A DNA stretch of 21,969 nt from CABMGU01 sp035292785 (GTDB lineage Archaea > Nanobdellota > Nanobdellia > Woesearchaeales > ARS49), in assembly GCA_035292785.1 (NCBI GenBank), contig DATDPK010000050.1:1-21969 (forward strand). Direction: 5' to 3'. Positions 7,043 through 14,503 of this stretch are shown in pieces. Position 1 is the first letter of the stretch; the number at the start of each line of letters is the position of its first letter. The translations under genes were made by a program, and so were the position numbers. The notes below the pieces were generated by a model. The model was not told the DNA's origin and ran no database searches. It saw only the letters and a program-made list of their open reading frames with translations.

Positions 7043-7510
7043 ATGGCAACGATTGAACTGACACCACAATTACAAGGAGATTTAGGAGAACTATACTTTA
7101 AACATTTCACTAAAGAGCGTAACTATGCATATATAAAACTTGAAGACATATATAATACACTAACGTTAAAAAACGAACTGGTGTTTAGAAACGGATTTGA
7201 ACGACTTCCGATAAAAATTCCAGACGAAATAATTGAGGAAGTAAGAAAGTTTGCTATGCCCATAAAGAATTACCCGAGTACTTCGCCGGGCTTCATATTT
7301 GATTTTCTTACCCTGTCTCTATGGCCAGAACCAGAAAAGAGAGGAAAAGAAAAAGACCAATTTCATTGGGTTGAGATTAAAACAGGAAACGCTGAATTAT
7401 CTGAAGGACAAAAACAAGCAAAAAAAGAAGCAAAATTACAAGTTGATGTATTCAGAGTCATTCATACTATGCCAAAAGAGATAGATATAAAATGGGAAAG
7501 TAGGAGTTGA
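7043..7510 (+). CDS. PD-(D/E)XK nuclease, VRR-NUC-like
   Basis: This 155-residue protein looks like a minimal PD-(D/E)XK nuclease. Its core is GFIFDFLTLSLW (acidic Asp), then HWVEIKTG (the E-x-K half), then LSEGQKQ and the strand VDVFRV, the order seen in VRR-NUC domains, where a Gln helix follows E-x-K. The N-terminal 80 residues are helical and not recognised. VRR-NUC proteins are stand-alone or fused endonucleases that cut branched or flapped DNA; that activity is inferred here. An in-frame stop lies at 7031-7033, so 7043 is the only plausible ATG. Unlike most genes in the window it has no TATA box 26 nt upstream, and it is preceded by mini-ORFs. AGA and ATA codons are common, unlike the CGT/ATT-rich flanking genes, which suggests acquisition from another source. 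Confidence 0.72.
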   Translation: MATIELTPQLQGDLGELYFKHFTKERNYAYIKLEDIYNTLTLKNELVFRNGFERLPIKIPDEIIEEVRKFAMPIKNYPSTSPGFIFDFLTLSLWPEPEKRGKEKDQFHWVEIKTGNAELSEGQKQAKKEAKLQVDVFRVIHTMPKEIDIKWESRS

Positions 7511-7601
7511 CCGAGTCGTAAGAAGATGAAAAAACTAATTCTAACAACAACCCCTGCCTTCTCTTACAGTCCAGCATTACCTTTATAAACACCTTTTCTT
7601 T

Positions 7602-8003
7602 TTATTTTATTGGTTGGTTTGTTCTGAATTGTTCAACTATTCTTTCCAATTCATTTTGTAGTTCTGGGTTGTAGCATTTGATTGTTTTTCCTAATTGTAC
7701 TGCCCATTCTACTTCTTGTTTCATTCCTGAAGAGATTCTTGGTCCGCAAAGCCAGAGTTCATCTGCAAATTCCAATGTTGCTTTGTTTACGCAAATTCCA
7801 AGCTCTCTTTGTTCTGGTATTGTGTCGTCAAGATATCTGAGTGAGGCAAGGTATGGTACGAATGGCAGAACTTCTCTCGTGTGCACTTCTCTGCAGATTT
7901 CTTCAACCAATCGGCAGTTTTCTTCTATGTTTCCTGCTATCGGGTGTGCGATGAATACTTTTTTTGCCATAAGTTTTTGTTTGGCAGAAAGCAATATAGA
8001 CAT
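7602..8003 (-). CDS. DUF4406 / nucleoside 2-deoxyribosyltransferase-like protein
   Basis: This 133-residue protein has the small Rossmann-like fold of the DUF4406/nucleoside deoxyribosyltransferase group: VFIAHPIAGN near the N-terminus, PFVPYLASLRYLDD, a helix with ADELWLCGP, then SGMKQEVEWAVQLGKTI. The E-x2-WA helix corresponds to the segment that carries the catalytic Glu in deoxyribosyltransferases. Reaction and substrate are not known. Two starts are possible. I prefer 8003 because the shared TATA box is centred 28.5 nt upstream; an internal ATG at 7970 (MAKKVFIAH) fits the domain edge but has no visible ribosome binding site. It is divergent from a TrmB-type regulator that probably controls it through the dyad at 8006-8024. 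Confidence 0.75.
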   Translation of the reverse strand: MSILLSAKQKLMAKKVFIAHPIAGNIEENCRLVEEICREVHTREVLPFVPYLASLRYLDDTIPEQRELGICVNKATLEFADELWLCGPRISSGMKQEVEWAVQLGKTIKCYNPELQNELERIVEQFRTNQPIK

Positions 8004-8005
8004 TA

Positions 8006-8024
8006 TCCCCTCACCAGTGGGGGA
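8006..8024. promoter_or_regulatory. Operator-like dyad between divergent genes
   Basis: TCCCC (8006-8010) and GGGGA (8020-8024) form an inverted repeat, with CAC and GTG inside, slightly off-centre. It sits immediately upstream of the minus-strand start and downstream of that gene's TATA box, so a bound repressor would block initiation there. It lies upstream of the TATA box for the TrmB gene. The binder is inferred, not shown. Confidence 0.5.
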
Positions 8025-8027
8025 AAA

Positions 8028-8035
8028 TTTTTATA
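8028..8035. promoter_or_regulatory. Shared TATA box for divergent DUF4406-like and TrmB genes
   Basis: TTTTTATA reads TATAAAAA on the minus strand. Its centre (8031.5) is 26.5 nt from the plus-strand ATG at 8058 and 28.5 nt from the minus-strand ATG at 8003, so it can direct leaderless transcripts both ways. Confidence 0.62.
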
Positions 8036-8057
8036 CTTGTTCGTGTTTGAGAAAAAT

Positions 8058-8795
8058 ATGGAAATACCTTTCCTAACGGCAGGAGAATCCAGAGTCTATG
8101 AAGCACTGACCGAGCTTGGCGAGAGCCCTATTGGAAATATCATTAAGCTTTCCAAGGTTTCTCATTCAAAGATTTATGATATCTTGAAGCGTTTGTCAGA
8201 CAAGGGCCTAGTCAGCTCAATCAACAAGAACGGTCGTCAGCATTTTTCTGCCGCCTCTCCTGAGGCTCTTTCTCATCTTGTTGCTGAGCAGAATGCGCAT
8301 TTGGAAATGGCTCAAAAGCGAATGAGCGAAGTTATTGATGTTTTGAAAGTTAAAAAGAATATTTCTACCCCCAAAAGCGTTCTTAGCGCTTATGAGGGAA
8401 TGAAAAGTATGAAGGCAGTGTTGGATTATGTTATCACAAAATTGGGGAAAAATGATGAGATTTTGATTCTTGGTTCGCCTAAGAGTATTGGAGAAAATTT
8501 GGGCGGTTATTTGAGGGATTGGCAGAAGAGGAGGCTTAAGACTGGTGCTGTCTGCAAGATTATTAGTGATGTTGATGCTCCTTCTTGGAATGAGGACTGG
8601 TGGAAGAAGAGCAAAGCCCGGAATCAAACATTCAGTAAAAGGTCCAAGTCTGTTTCTCCGGCATATTTGGTCATCACAAAGGATTCTGTAACTACTATCT
8701 ACTTTTCAAGTAAAATTTTGACATTTATTATTGAGCATGAGGATGTAGCAAGCCGTTATATAGAGTTCTTTAATGACTTGTGGAGACATTCTTAA
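8058..8795 (+). CDS. TrmB-family transcriptional regulator
   Basis: This 245-residue protein has an N-terminal winged helix typical of TrmB (about 7-70): LTAGESRVYEALTELGESPIGNIIKLSKVSHSKIYDILKRLSDKGLV, then a short coiled coil and a C-terminal domain (about 95-240) resembling the TrmB effector-binding/phospholipase-D-like part. Such regulators repress or activate transport and metabolic genes in response to small molecules, often sugars in Thermococcales; the ligand here is unknown. The start at 8058 is fixed by the TATA box 26.5 nt upstream. A longer reading from 7881 would overlap the divergent gene and cross the promoter. The most likely target is the divergent gene at 7602-8003, and possibly itself. 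Confidence 0.88.
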   Translation: MEIPFLTAGESRVYEALTELGESPIGNIIKLSKVSHSKIYDILKRLSDKGLVSSINKNGRQHFSAASPEALSHLVAEQNAHLEMAQKRMSEVIDVLKVKKNISTPKSVLSAYEGMKSMKAVLDYVITKLGKNDEILILGSPKSIGENLGGYLRDWQKRRLKTGAVCKIISDVDAPSWNEDWWKKSKARNQTFSKRSKSVSPAYLVITKDSVTTIYFSSKILTFIIEHEDVASRYIEFFNDLWRHS

Positions 8796-8803
8796 CAGAC
8801 ATC

Positions 8804-8812
8804 TTTATAAAT
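8804..8812 (+). promoter_or_regulatory. TATA box of PIN-ATPase gene
   Basis: TTTATAAAT is centred 26 nt before the ATG at 8834. It excludes the longer reading that begins at 8780, upstream of the box. Confidence 0.7.
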
Positions 8813-8833
8813 CCCCTTTCTTCTTTTTTCATT

Positions 8834-10663
8834 ATGCCAAAGAGTGTGGTGGAAAAGCTTGTTCCTGATACCTCTGTTATCATTCAGGGATTGGTCAGCG
8901 AACAATTAGCAAATGGCGAGCTTCAGGTAGGTGAACTTATACTTCACGAGGCTGTTCTTGCTGAATTAGAGCATCAGGCTAATTCTGGCAGGGCTTCTGG
9001 TTATGTTGGCTTGGATGAGGTTAAGCGTTTGCACGAGCTTTCTGTGAAGAAAATGCTTTCTTTGCGTTTTGCAGGCAAGCGTCCTGGTGCTTCTGAGGTT
9101 AAGTTTGCCAAGCTTGGTGAAATTGACTCGTTAATCCGCCAGCTTGCTTGGGATGAAGATGCCACATTGTTGACCGCAGACAAAGTCCAAGCAAGGGTTG
9201 GCGAGGCAAGAGGTATCAAAGTTATTTTCGTGCCTCAGAAAGAATATTGTCCTAAGCCGTTAAAACTTGAAGCTTTCTTTGATGAAACTACTATGAGTGC
9301 TCATTTGAGGGATAGGGTTCTTCCTATGGCAAAGAAGGGCACTCCGGGTAATTGGCAGTTCGTGCCTATTAAAGATAAGCTGATGACTGCTGATGAAATA
9401 AAAGACATTTCGCGTGAGATTATCGAGGAAGCTGGTTGCAGGACTGATGGTTTTCTTGAAATTCAGAGAGAAGGCTCTACTATTGTTCAGCTTGGATTGT
9501 ACCGTGTTGTTATTTTGCGTCCTCCTTTCAGCGATAATTGGGAGATTACTGCTGTCCGTCCTGTTAGAAAATTAAAACTTGCTGATTATGAGATGTCTGA
9601 GAAGTTGAGGGAGCGTATTTCAAAACAGGCAGAGGGTATTCTTATCGCTGGCGCTCCTGGTATGGGCAAGTCAACTTTTGCCCAGGCTTTGGCAGAGCAG
9701 TATGCTGAATTGGGAAAAATCGTTAAGACTGTTGAAGCTCCAAGAGATTTGGTTTTGCCTGATACAATCACACAGCTCTCTTACAGCCGCAGTTCTCCTG
9801 AAGAAGTTCACGACGTTTTATTATTATCACGTCCAGACTATTCATTGTTTGACGAAATGAGAAACGTCCCAGATTTCCTATTGTTCACCGATATGCGTTT
9901 GGCTGGTGTTGGTATGGTCGGTGTTGTTCACGGCACTAATTCCTTGGACGCCATTCAGCGTTTTATTGGAAAAATAGATTTAGGAGTCATTCCTCACGTT
10001 GTTGATACTGTTGTTTTCATCAAGCACGGCAAGGTTGACCAGGTGTTGAGCATTAAGATGATTGTTAAGGTTCCTGCTGGTATGACTGAGGCAGATTTAG
10101 CAAGGCCGACTGTCGTAATTAGTGATTTCGAGACAGCTAAGCCTGTTGCCGAGATTTATTCTTATGGTGAGGAAACAGTGGTTGTTCCAGTTCAGGAGGA
10201 AAAGCCTCGTGGTGTTAGAGCTCTTGCGGCTAAACAGGTTGAGCGTATTTTCCAGAGGTATAGTGAGGATGTTGAGGTTGAATTAATCAGCGATGATAGA
10301 GCCATAGTGTACGTTCCTGAGAAGTATATTCCTTCTATTATTGGCAGGGAAGGAAAAAATATTCAGGCATTAGAGCAGCAGTTGGGCATAGGTCTTGATA
10401 TTCGTGCGCTTGGCGCCCAGTCAAAAGCTCCTGCTGGAAAAGAAATTCCTTATCGTGTGTCTGGCAGCGGCAAGCACGTTGAATTTTTGTTAGGTGACCA
10501 GTATTCTGGCAAGGATGTGGGTATTTATGTTAATAATGAATATCTTGTAACTGTTGCTGTGGGCCAGAAAGGTGTTGTAAGGATTAAAAAATCTAATGAG
10601 TTTGGCAAAGTATTGATTAATGCTTTGGACCATAATGAGAAAATCATGTTTACAGGTGCTTGA
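8834..10663 (+). CDS. PIN domain - PilT-like ATPase - KH domain protein (COG1855 type)
   Basis: This 609-residue protein fuses three modules. An N-terminal PIN nuclease domain (about 9-135) has LVPDTSVIIQG, a conserved Glu in ELEHQ, and DEDATLLTADK. A secretion-type PilT/VirB11-like ATPase (about 180-440) has the P-loop GAPGMGKST (near 274), DYSLFDEMRN and GVVHGTNSLDAIQRF. A C-terminal KH RNA-binding domain has IPSIIGREGKNIQALE (near 500) with the GxxG loop. This arrangement is conserved in archaea and is expected to act on RNA in the cytosol, though its role is not settled. The TATA box 26 nt upstream sets the start. The stop overlaps the serS start as TGATG, so the two are translationally coupled. 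Confidence 0.92.
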   Translation: MPKSVVEKLVPDTSVIIQGLVSEQLANGELQVGELILHEAVLAELEHQANSGRASGYVGLDEVKRLHELSVKKMLSLRFAGKRPGASEVKFAKLGEIDSLIRQLAWDEDATLLTADKVQARVGEARGIKVIFVPQKEYCPKPLKLEAFFDETTMSAHLRDRVLPMAKKGTPGNWQFVPIKDKLMTADEIKDISREIIEEAGCRTDGFLEIQREGSTIVQLGLYRVVILRPPFSDNWEITAVRPVRKLKLADYEMSEKLRERISKQAEGILIAGAPGMGKSTFAQALAEQYAELGKIVKTVEAPRDLVLPDTITQLSYSRSSPEEVHDVLLLSRPDYSLFDEMRNVPDFLLFTDMRLAGVGMVGVVHGTNSLDAIQRFIGKIDLGVIPHVVDTVVFIKHGKVDQVLSIKMIVKVPAGMTEADLARPTVVISDFETAKPVAEIYSYGEETVVVPVQEEKPRGVRALAAKQVERIFQRYSEDVEVELISDDRAIVYVPEKYIPSIIGREGKNIQALEQQLGIGLDIRALGAQSKAPAGKEIPYRVSGSGKHVEFLLGDQYSGKDVGIYVNNEYLVTVAVGQKGVVRIKKSNEFGKVLINALDHNEKIMFTGA

Positions 10664-11931
10664 TGCTTGACATTAATTATGTTAGGGAATATCCGGATAT
10701 TGTGCGTGAGAATTTGCGCAAGCGCCAGCAGCCTGAGCTTCTTGCTTTGCTTGATTCTGTTTTGAAGAATGATGAGTTGTGGCGCCGTTTGAAGGCTAAG
10801 ATTGACGAGGCGCGTTCAAGGAGAAACAAGGTTTCTGCTGAGATTAATGCTGCGAAAAAATCCGGCAAGGATGCGTCCAAGCTTATCAAGGAGGCTGCTG
10901 ATATTCCTAAGGTTATTGCTGAGGCTGAGAAAGAGCTTGCCGAACTTCAAAACAAGGTGCGTATTTCTTTGCTGGGCTTGCCTAATCTTACTCACGAGAG
11001 TGTGCCTTATGGAAAGGACGATACTGAAAATAAAGTCATAAAAACATTCGGAAAAAAGCCAGAACTGAAATTCACTCCTTTGAGCCACGTTGATTTGTTG
11101 CAGAAAAATGATTGGGCTGATTTTGAGCGCGCTGCCAAGATTTCCGGCGCAAGGTGGTATTTCCTGAAAGGTGATTTGGTTATTCTTGAGATGGCTTTGT
11201 CCCGTTATGCTTTGGATTTTTTGGCAGAGCGCGGTTATACTCCAATTGTTCCTCCTTTTATGATGTCGAGAAAATATTATGAGGGTGTTACAAGTTTGGA
11301 GGATTTTGAGAATGTTATGTATAAGATTGAAGGCGAGGACTTGTATGCCATTGCCACTTCTGAGCATCCTTTGGTTGCAATGTATGCTGATGAGGTTCTT
11401 GAAAAATTGCCGATTAAGCTTGCTGGATACTCAACAAATTTCAGGAAGGAAGCAGGTGCTCACGGCAAGGACCAAAAAGGTATTTTCCGTGTTCACCAGT
11501 TTAACAAGGTTGAGCAGGTCATTATTTGCAATAAGGAGGATTCTTGGCATTTGCACGAGGAATTGTTAAAGAATGCAGAAGAATTTTTTGAGAGTCTTGG
11601 CTTGCATTTCCGTGTTGTTGATGTCTGCACTGGCGACTTGGGCATTATTGCTGCAAAAAAATATGACGTTGAAGTTTGGTATCCTGTTCAGAATGCATTC
11701 AGGGAGGTTGTTTCGTGTTCAAATTGCATTTCTTATCAGGCGGTTCGTTCTAATATTCGTTATCAGGACAAGGATGGCCGTCATTATGCGCATACTTTGA
11801 ACAGCACTTGTGTTGCAACCTCCCGCGCTCTTGTCGCTATTTTGGAAAACTTCCAGAACAAGGACGGTTCTATAGACATTCCTAAAGTCTTGCATAAATA
11901 CACTGGCTTTAAGAAGATTGGAAATGGCTGA
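10663..11931 (+). CDS. serS: Seryl-tRNA synthetase
   Basis: It charges tRNA-Ser with serine (class II synthetase). The 422 residues contain the N-terminal coiled-coil tRNA-binding arm (about 25-105), then a catalytic core with motif 1 around the APPFMM-like VPPFMMSRKYY segment, motif 2 (FRKEAGAHGKDQKGIFRVHQF) and motif 3 (CVATSRALVAILENFQ). This is the common SerRS, not the rare methanogen type with a zinc site. The ATG at 10663 overlaps the previous stop (TGATG); a TTG at 10660 is in frame but unnecessary. The 3' end overlaps the next start by 8 nt, making a three-gene operon. Confidence 0.96.
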   Translation: MLDINYVREYPDIVRENLRKRQQPELLALLDSVLKNDELWRRLKAKIDEARSRRNKVSAEINAAKKSGKDASKLIKEAADIPKVIAEAEKELAELQNKVRISLLGLPNLTHESVPYGKDDTENKVIKTFGKKPELKFTPLSHVDLLQKNDWADFERAAKISGARWYFLKGDLVILEMALSRYALDFLAERGYTPIVPPFMMSRKYYEGVTSLEDFENVMYKIEGEDLYAIATSEHPLVAMYADEVLEKLPIKLAGYSTNFRKEAGAHGKDQKGIFRVHQFNKVEQVIICNKEDSWHLHEELLKNAEEFFESLGLHFRVVDVCTGDLGIIAAKKYDVEVWYPVQNAFREVVSCSNCISYQAVRSNIRYQDKDGRHYAHTLNSTCVATSRALVAILENFQNKDGSIDIPKVLHKYTGFKKIGNG

Positions 11932-12193
11932 AATTCCTTGGTGGGCTTGGCTCGGTGTTGGCTTGTTTGTTGCTTTTTTCAGTCTTTATCTTGACATTAC
12001 TTTGTTTGGCTGGGTTGGCTTGTTTTTCATCATTATCGGCATCGCGAAGCTTGTTTATTTTTTTGTTTTCAGGGAAAGGGAGGAAAAGCCAAAACCAACT
12101 GTTCAGCATCAGGCTTTTTACTGTCCTCGCTGTCGTTTTGCTGTTCACGCTTATGACCTTTTCTGCAGAAGGTGCGGTGCAAGGTTGCGATAG
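11924..12193 (+). CDS. Small two-helix membrane protein with C-terminal zinc ribbon
   Basis: This 89-residue protein has two hydrophobic helices (about 7-24 and 26-47), a charged linker, and a zinc-ribbon-like end CPRC...CRRC (C-x2-C, 14 spacer residues, C-x2-C). It overlaps the end of serS by 8 nt and so is the third gene of that operon. Zinc-ribbon membrane proteins of this size are common in archaea, but the function is unknown. A TTG two codons upstream is an alternative start. Confidence 0.75.
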   Translation: MAEIPWWAWLGVGLFVAFFSLYLDITLFGWVGLFFIIIGIAKLVYFFVFREREEKPKPTVQHQAFYCPRCRFAVHAYDLFCRRCGARLR

Positions 12194-12204
12194 TTCACCA
12201 CAAA

Positions 12205-12213
12205 TTTATTATA
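12205..12213 (+). promoter_or_regulatory. TATA-like box of orc1/cdc6
   Basis: TTTATTATA is centred 27 nt before the ATG at 12236, right after the zinc-ribbon gene, consistent with a leaderless transcript. Confidence 0.6.
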
Positions 12214-12235
12214 CCTGCAATCCAAGTTTTGTGAT

Positions 12236-13306
12236 ATGGGGTTGAAGGATTTAAATGTGGGTGATTCTTTGTTCAAGAATGAGGAGTCTTTAGACCCTGA
12301 GTGGTTGCCTAAGAACTTGCCGTATAGGGAAACTCAGCATCACGGTATTGCTAATTGTATTAAGCCGTTATTGCAGGGAAGAAATGGCAGGAATTGCATC
12401 ATCTCAGGCGCTCCTGGTATTGGCAAGACTGCTGCAGTTAAGCTTATTTTGAAAGAACTTGAAGATAATCCTGATGTTAATGCTCCTGATGTTTATGTTC
12501 TTTACGTTAATTGTTGGCAGAAGAACACTACTTACAAGATTTTCGTTGAGCTTTGCGAGCAATTGGGTTACAAGTTTACCCAGAATAAGAATACTGAAGA
12601 CTTGTTCAAGATTATCCAGAACATTGTCAACAAGAAGTCTGCTGTTTTTGCTTTTGACGAAGTTGACAAAGTGGAAGATGCTGATTTCTTGTACAGTATT
12701 TTCACTGATATTCTGAAAAAGACTATTTTGATGGTTACCAACCATCCGCAGTGGTATTCTACTATTGATGAGCGCATCCGTTCAAGGCTTTTGCCAGAAA
12801 CTATTGATTTCAAGTCTTACACAAAGGATGAAATCAAGGGTATTTTGAAGAAGCGTTTGGATTTTGCTTTCCGCGATTGCTGGGATGATGAGGCGTTCAG
12901 TCTTGTTGTGGATAAGACTGTTGCTTCTGCTGATATCAGGCTTGGCCTTCACTTGTTGCGCGAGGCCGGTCTTTCTGCAGAGGACAAAAGCTCACGTAAG
13001 GTAACACTTGACCACGCCAATTTTGCTTTGTCCAAGATTCGTGATTTCAGCATTAAACCTAAAGATGAATTAAATGATGATTCTAAAATTATTCTTGAGC
13101 TGGTTAAGAGCCAGTCTGAGGGGAAGATTGGTGATTTGTTCAAGTTGTATCAGGACAAGGGTGGCAATGCGAATTACAAGACTTTTCAGAGGAGAGTTGA
13201 AAAGCTTGCGCAGGGCGGTTTTGTTGATACCAAGAAGGTTGTTGGTGGAAAAGAAGGAACTACTACTATTGTTTCTGAGAAGAACAAGTCTTTGGATGAG
13301 TTTTAG
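12236..13306 (+). CDS. cdc6: Orc1/Cdc6 replication initiator
   Basis: This 356-residue AAA+ protein recognises replication origins and loads MCM. Visible parts are an N-terminal LPYRETQHHGIANCI segment (the usual Orc1 pre-AAA region), Walker A GAPGIGKT (58-65), Walker B VFAFDEVDK (Asp141, Glu142), a sensor-1 segment MVTNHPQW, an arginine-rich DERIRSRLLPETIDF box, a sensor-2 segment SADIRLGLHLLREAG, and a C-terminal winged helix (about 285-350). The length is a little short of many archaeal Orc1 proteins but no motif is missing. The start is supported by the TATA box. I see no cluster of ORB-type repeats beside it, and the flanking gaps are only about 42 bp, so an adjacent origin is not supported here. 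Confidence 0.93.
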   Translation: MGLKDLNVGDSLFKNEESLDPEWLPKNLPYRETQHHGIANCIKPLLQGRNGRNCIISGAPGIGKTAAVKLILKELEDNPDVNAPDVYVLYVNCWQKNTTYKIFVELCEQLGYKFTQNKNTEDLFKIIQNIVNKKSAVFAFDEVDKVEDADFLYSIFTDILKKTILMVTNHPQWYSTIDERIRSRLLPETIDFKSYTKDEIKGILKKRLDFAFRDCWDDEAFSLVVDKTVASADIRLGLHLLREAGLSAEDKSSRKVTLDHANFALSKIRDFSIKPKDELNDDSKIILELVKSQSEGKIGDLFKLYQDKGGNANYKTFQRRVEKLAQGGFVDTKKVVGGKEGTTTIVSEKNKSLDEF

Positions 13307-13317
13307 CTGAGAAAACC

Positions 13318-13326
13318 TTTATATAT
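13318..13326 (+). promoter_or_regulatory. TATA box of membrane-protein gene
   Basis: TTTATATAT is centred 26 nt before the ATG at 13348. Confidence 0.68.
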
Positions 13327-13347
13327 CCAGCTATCAGTTTTCTTTGT

Positions 13348-13941
13348 ATGCCAAAAAGGGTGACTTTAGCAGAAGTTAGCAATAAGCTTGACAGGCTTAT
13401 GGAAGCTCAAAAGAGGCTTCTTTCAAAAGAGGTAAAGGTCGAAAAGAAGGAAGCTCTTGTTGAGCGCGAGGAAAAGGAAGAGCTGAAGGAACTGAAAGAG
13501 TTGGAGGCTTTTGAGAAGGAGATTATCAGCGAGGTTGGTGAGCATCCTTTGAGAAAATTGACGTACAGGGATATTGCCAAGGGCAGTGTTGGTGCTTTTA
13601 TTGGTGTTGCTGCCCATTACACTTTTGTTTACAGTGTTAAGGTTGCTGCTGAGATAGACCTCTTTCGCGCAACTTTGCTTTTTCCGATTTCTTTTGCATT
13701 AGGTGGCGTTTTTATGTACGTGACTGGCTACAGAAAAATAAAAGACCCGAAGCTTATGTATTTTCTTCCTGTGAGGTTGACTGTTTTGTATATTGTCTCG
13801 GTTATAACCGCAATGCTTACTCTTTGGCTTTTCAATCCCCAGTTTTTGAATGAGTTCTGGCCCACTTACAAGCAGGTTGCAACACTTACTTTGAGTGCGG
13901 TTATTGGTGCTTGCACTGCTGATTTGATAGGTAAAGAATGA
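13348..13941 (+). CDS. Coiled-coil plus four-helix membrane protein (DUF2391-like)
   Basis: This 197-residue protein has a charged, Lys/Glu-rich coiled coil (about 6-60), then four membrane helices (about 78-98, 106-124, 138-160, 173-193). It ends in VIGACTADLIGKE. Size, four-helix plan and the xIGAxxxDLxGK end resemble the gene at 19521-19997, so both may belong to one family (DUF2391-like is the nearest family I can name, unconfirmed). The function is unknown. Its stop overlaps the next start (ATGA), so the two genes form an operon. Confidence 0.7.
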   Translation: MPKRVTLAEVSNKLDRLMEAQKRLLSKEVKVEKKEALVEREEKEELKELKELEAFEKEIISEVGEHPLRKLTYRDIAKGSVGAFIGVAAHYTFVYSVKVAAEIDLFRATLLFPISFALGGVFMYVTGYRKIKDPKLMYFLPVRLTVLYIVSVITAMLTLWLFNPQFLNEFWPTYKQVATLTLSAVIGACTADLIGKE

Positions 13942-14336
13942 CTGCGTTTGAAATTTTGCAGGAACATAAGGTTGCTTTGGCGCAGGCTCTTCTGGATAAG
14001 TTTGTTGTCATGCGCCATCGTCTTGCTGTTGAGGAGGCGCTGGGCGGGAGAAAGATTGTCCGTGATTGGTTTAGAACTTTCGCAAAAACTTTGGAGGAGC
14101 TGGCAGGAATAATTGACCAGCAGAAAACGCTTTGTGAGCCTTCCACTGCCTGCAATGTTCTTCTTGATCAGGAGCTTGTTGCTTTGAGAGGGCGCAATAA
14201 GGTTATTGGCGCCATTCCTCATCTCAGGCAGGTTGCCCAGGGCGAGGATCTTAGGGAATCTATTGTTAGGGAACCATTGATTATGATTGTTTCCAGGCAT
14301 CATTCTTTGGAGCATTTGCGCCAGGCAGCAGCATAG
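13938..14336 (+). CDS. Hypothetical protein, mostly helical
   Basis: This 132-residue soluble protein, predominantly alpha-helical by eye, is not recognised. It has a conserved-looking NKVIGAIPHLRQVAQGEDLR segment and a mostly hydrophobic EPLIMIVSRHHSLEHLR end. There are two Cys (CEPSTAC), too few for a zinc finger. It is coupled to the membrane protein upstream by an ATGA overlap and may act with it at the membrane. Minus-strand ORFs over this region are shadows. Confidence 0.7.
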   Translation: MTAFEILQEHKVALAQALLDKFVVMRHRLAVEEALGGRKIVRDWFRTFAKTLEELAGIIDQQKTLCEPSTACNVLLDQELVALRGRNKVIGAIPHLRQVAQGEDLRESIVREPLIMIVSRHHSLEHLRQAAA

Positions 14337-14367
14337 CACTGGACACTGGACAACCTCGTTCGTGGCG

Positions 14368-14376
14368 TATTTAAAC
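14368..14376 (+). promoter_or_regulatory. TATA-like box before mini-ORF locus
   Basis: TATTTAAAC lies about 42 nt before the ATG at 14414. A start of transcription near 14398 would leave a short leader carrying a Shine-Dalgarno sequence GAGGTGAT (14402-14409). Confidence 0.5.
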
Positions 14377-14413
14377 TGTTTTTGGCAATACTTCTTAAAA
14401 CGAGGTGATGGAC

Positions 14414-14503
14414 ATGGAGAACATACAAGAACTTTTTTTTGAGCAGATGAAGGCTTTGACAAAGCAGGCCTGCATCAGAGAACTGAGGCTGCGAAAATGG
14501 TAG
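14414..14503 (+). CDS. Mini-ORF (29 aa) with strong ribosome binding site
   Basis: The ATG follows GAGGTGAT (14402-14409) at close spacing, the same leader design as the secreted protein at 14665. The encoded peptide is MENIQELFFEQMKALTKQAC followed by a basic IRELRLRKW end. No family is recognised. The stop TAG overlaps the ATG of a second mini-ORF (ATGGTAG). It could be a stand-alone small protein or the first part of a 60-residue product made by a -1 shift at the AAAA run (14494-14497). Confidence 0.45.
   Translation: MENIQELFFEQMKALTKQACIRELRLRKW

Noticed and set aside
7582..7589. Promoter at palindromic TTTATAAA near 7585
   Set aside because: It sits between the ends of two convergent genes; no ORF or RNA begins at the right distance in either direction, though an antisense transcript cannot be excluded.
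8011..8025. Origin recognition box (CCAGTGG followed by G/A tract)
   Set aside because: Only the CCAGTGG core matches; it is a single copy in a promoter, and far from the orc1 gene, which has no clustered repeats.
14431..14443. Frameshift within the T8 run as the link between the two mini-ORFs
   Set aside because: Adding or removing one T brings in a stop (TGA) at once, so the link, if real, must lie further downstream near the AAAA run.
13866..14462. Minus-strand ORFs (198 aa and 84 aa) opposite the hypothetical gene
   Set aside because: They have no promoter or motif, while the plus-strand gene is coupled by ATGA to its neighbour.
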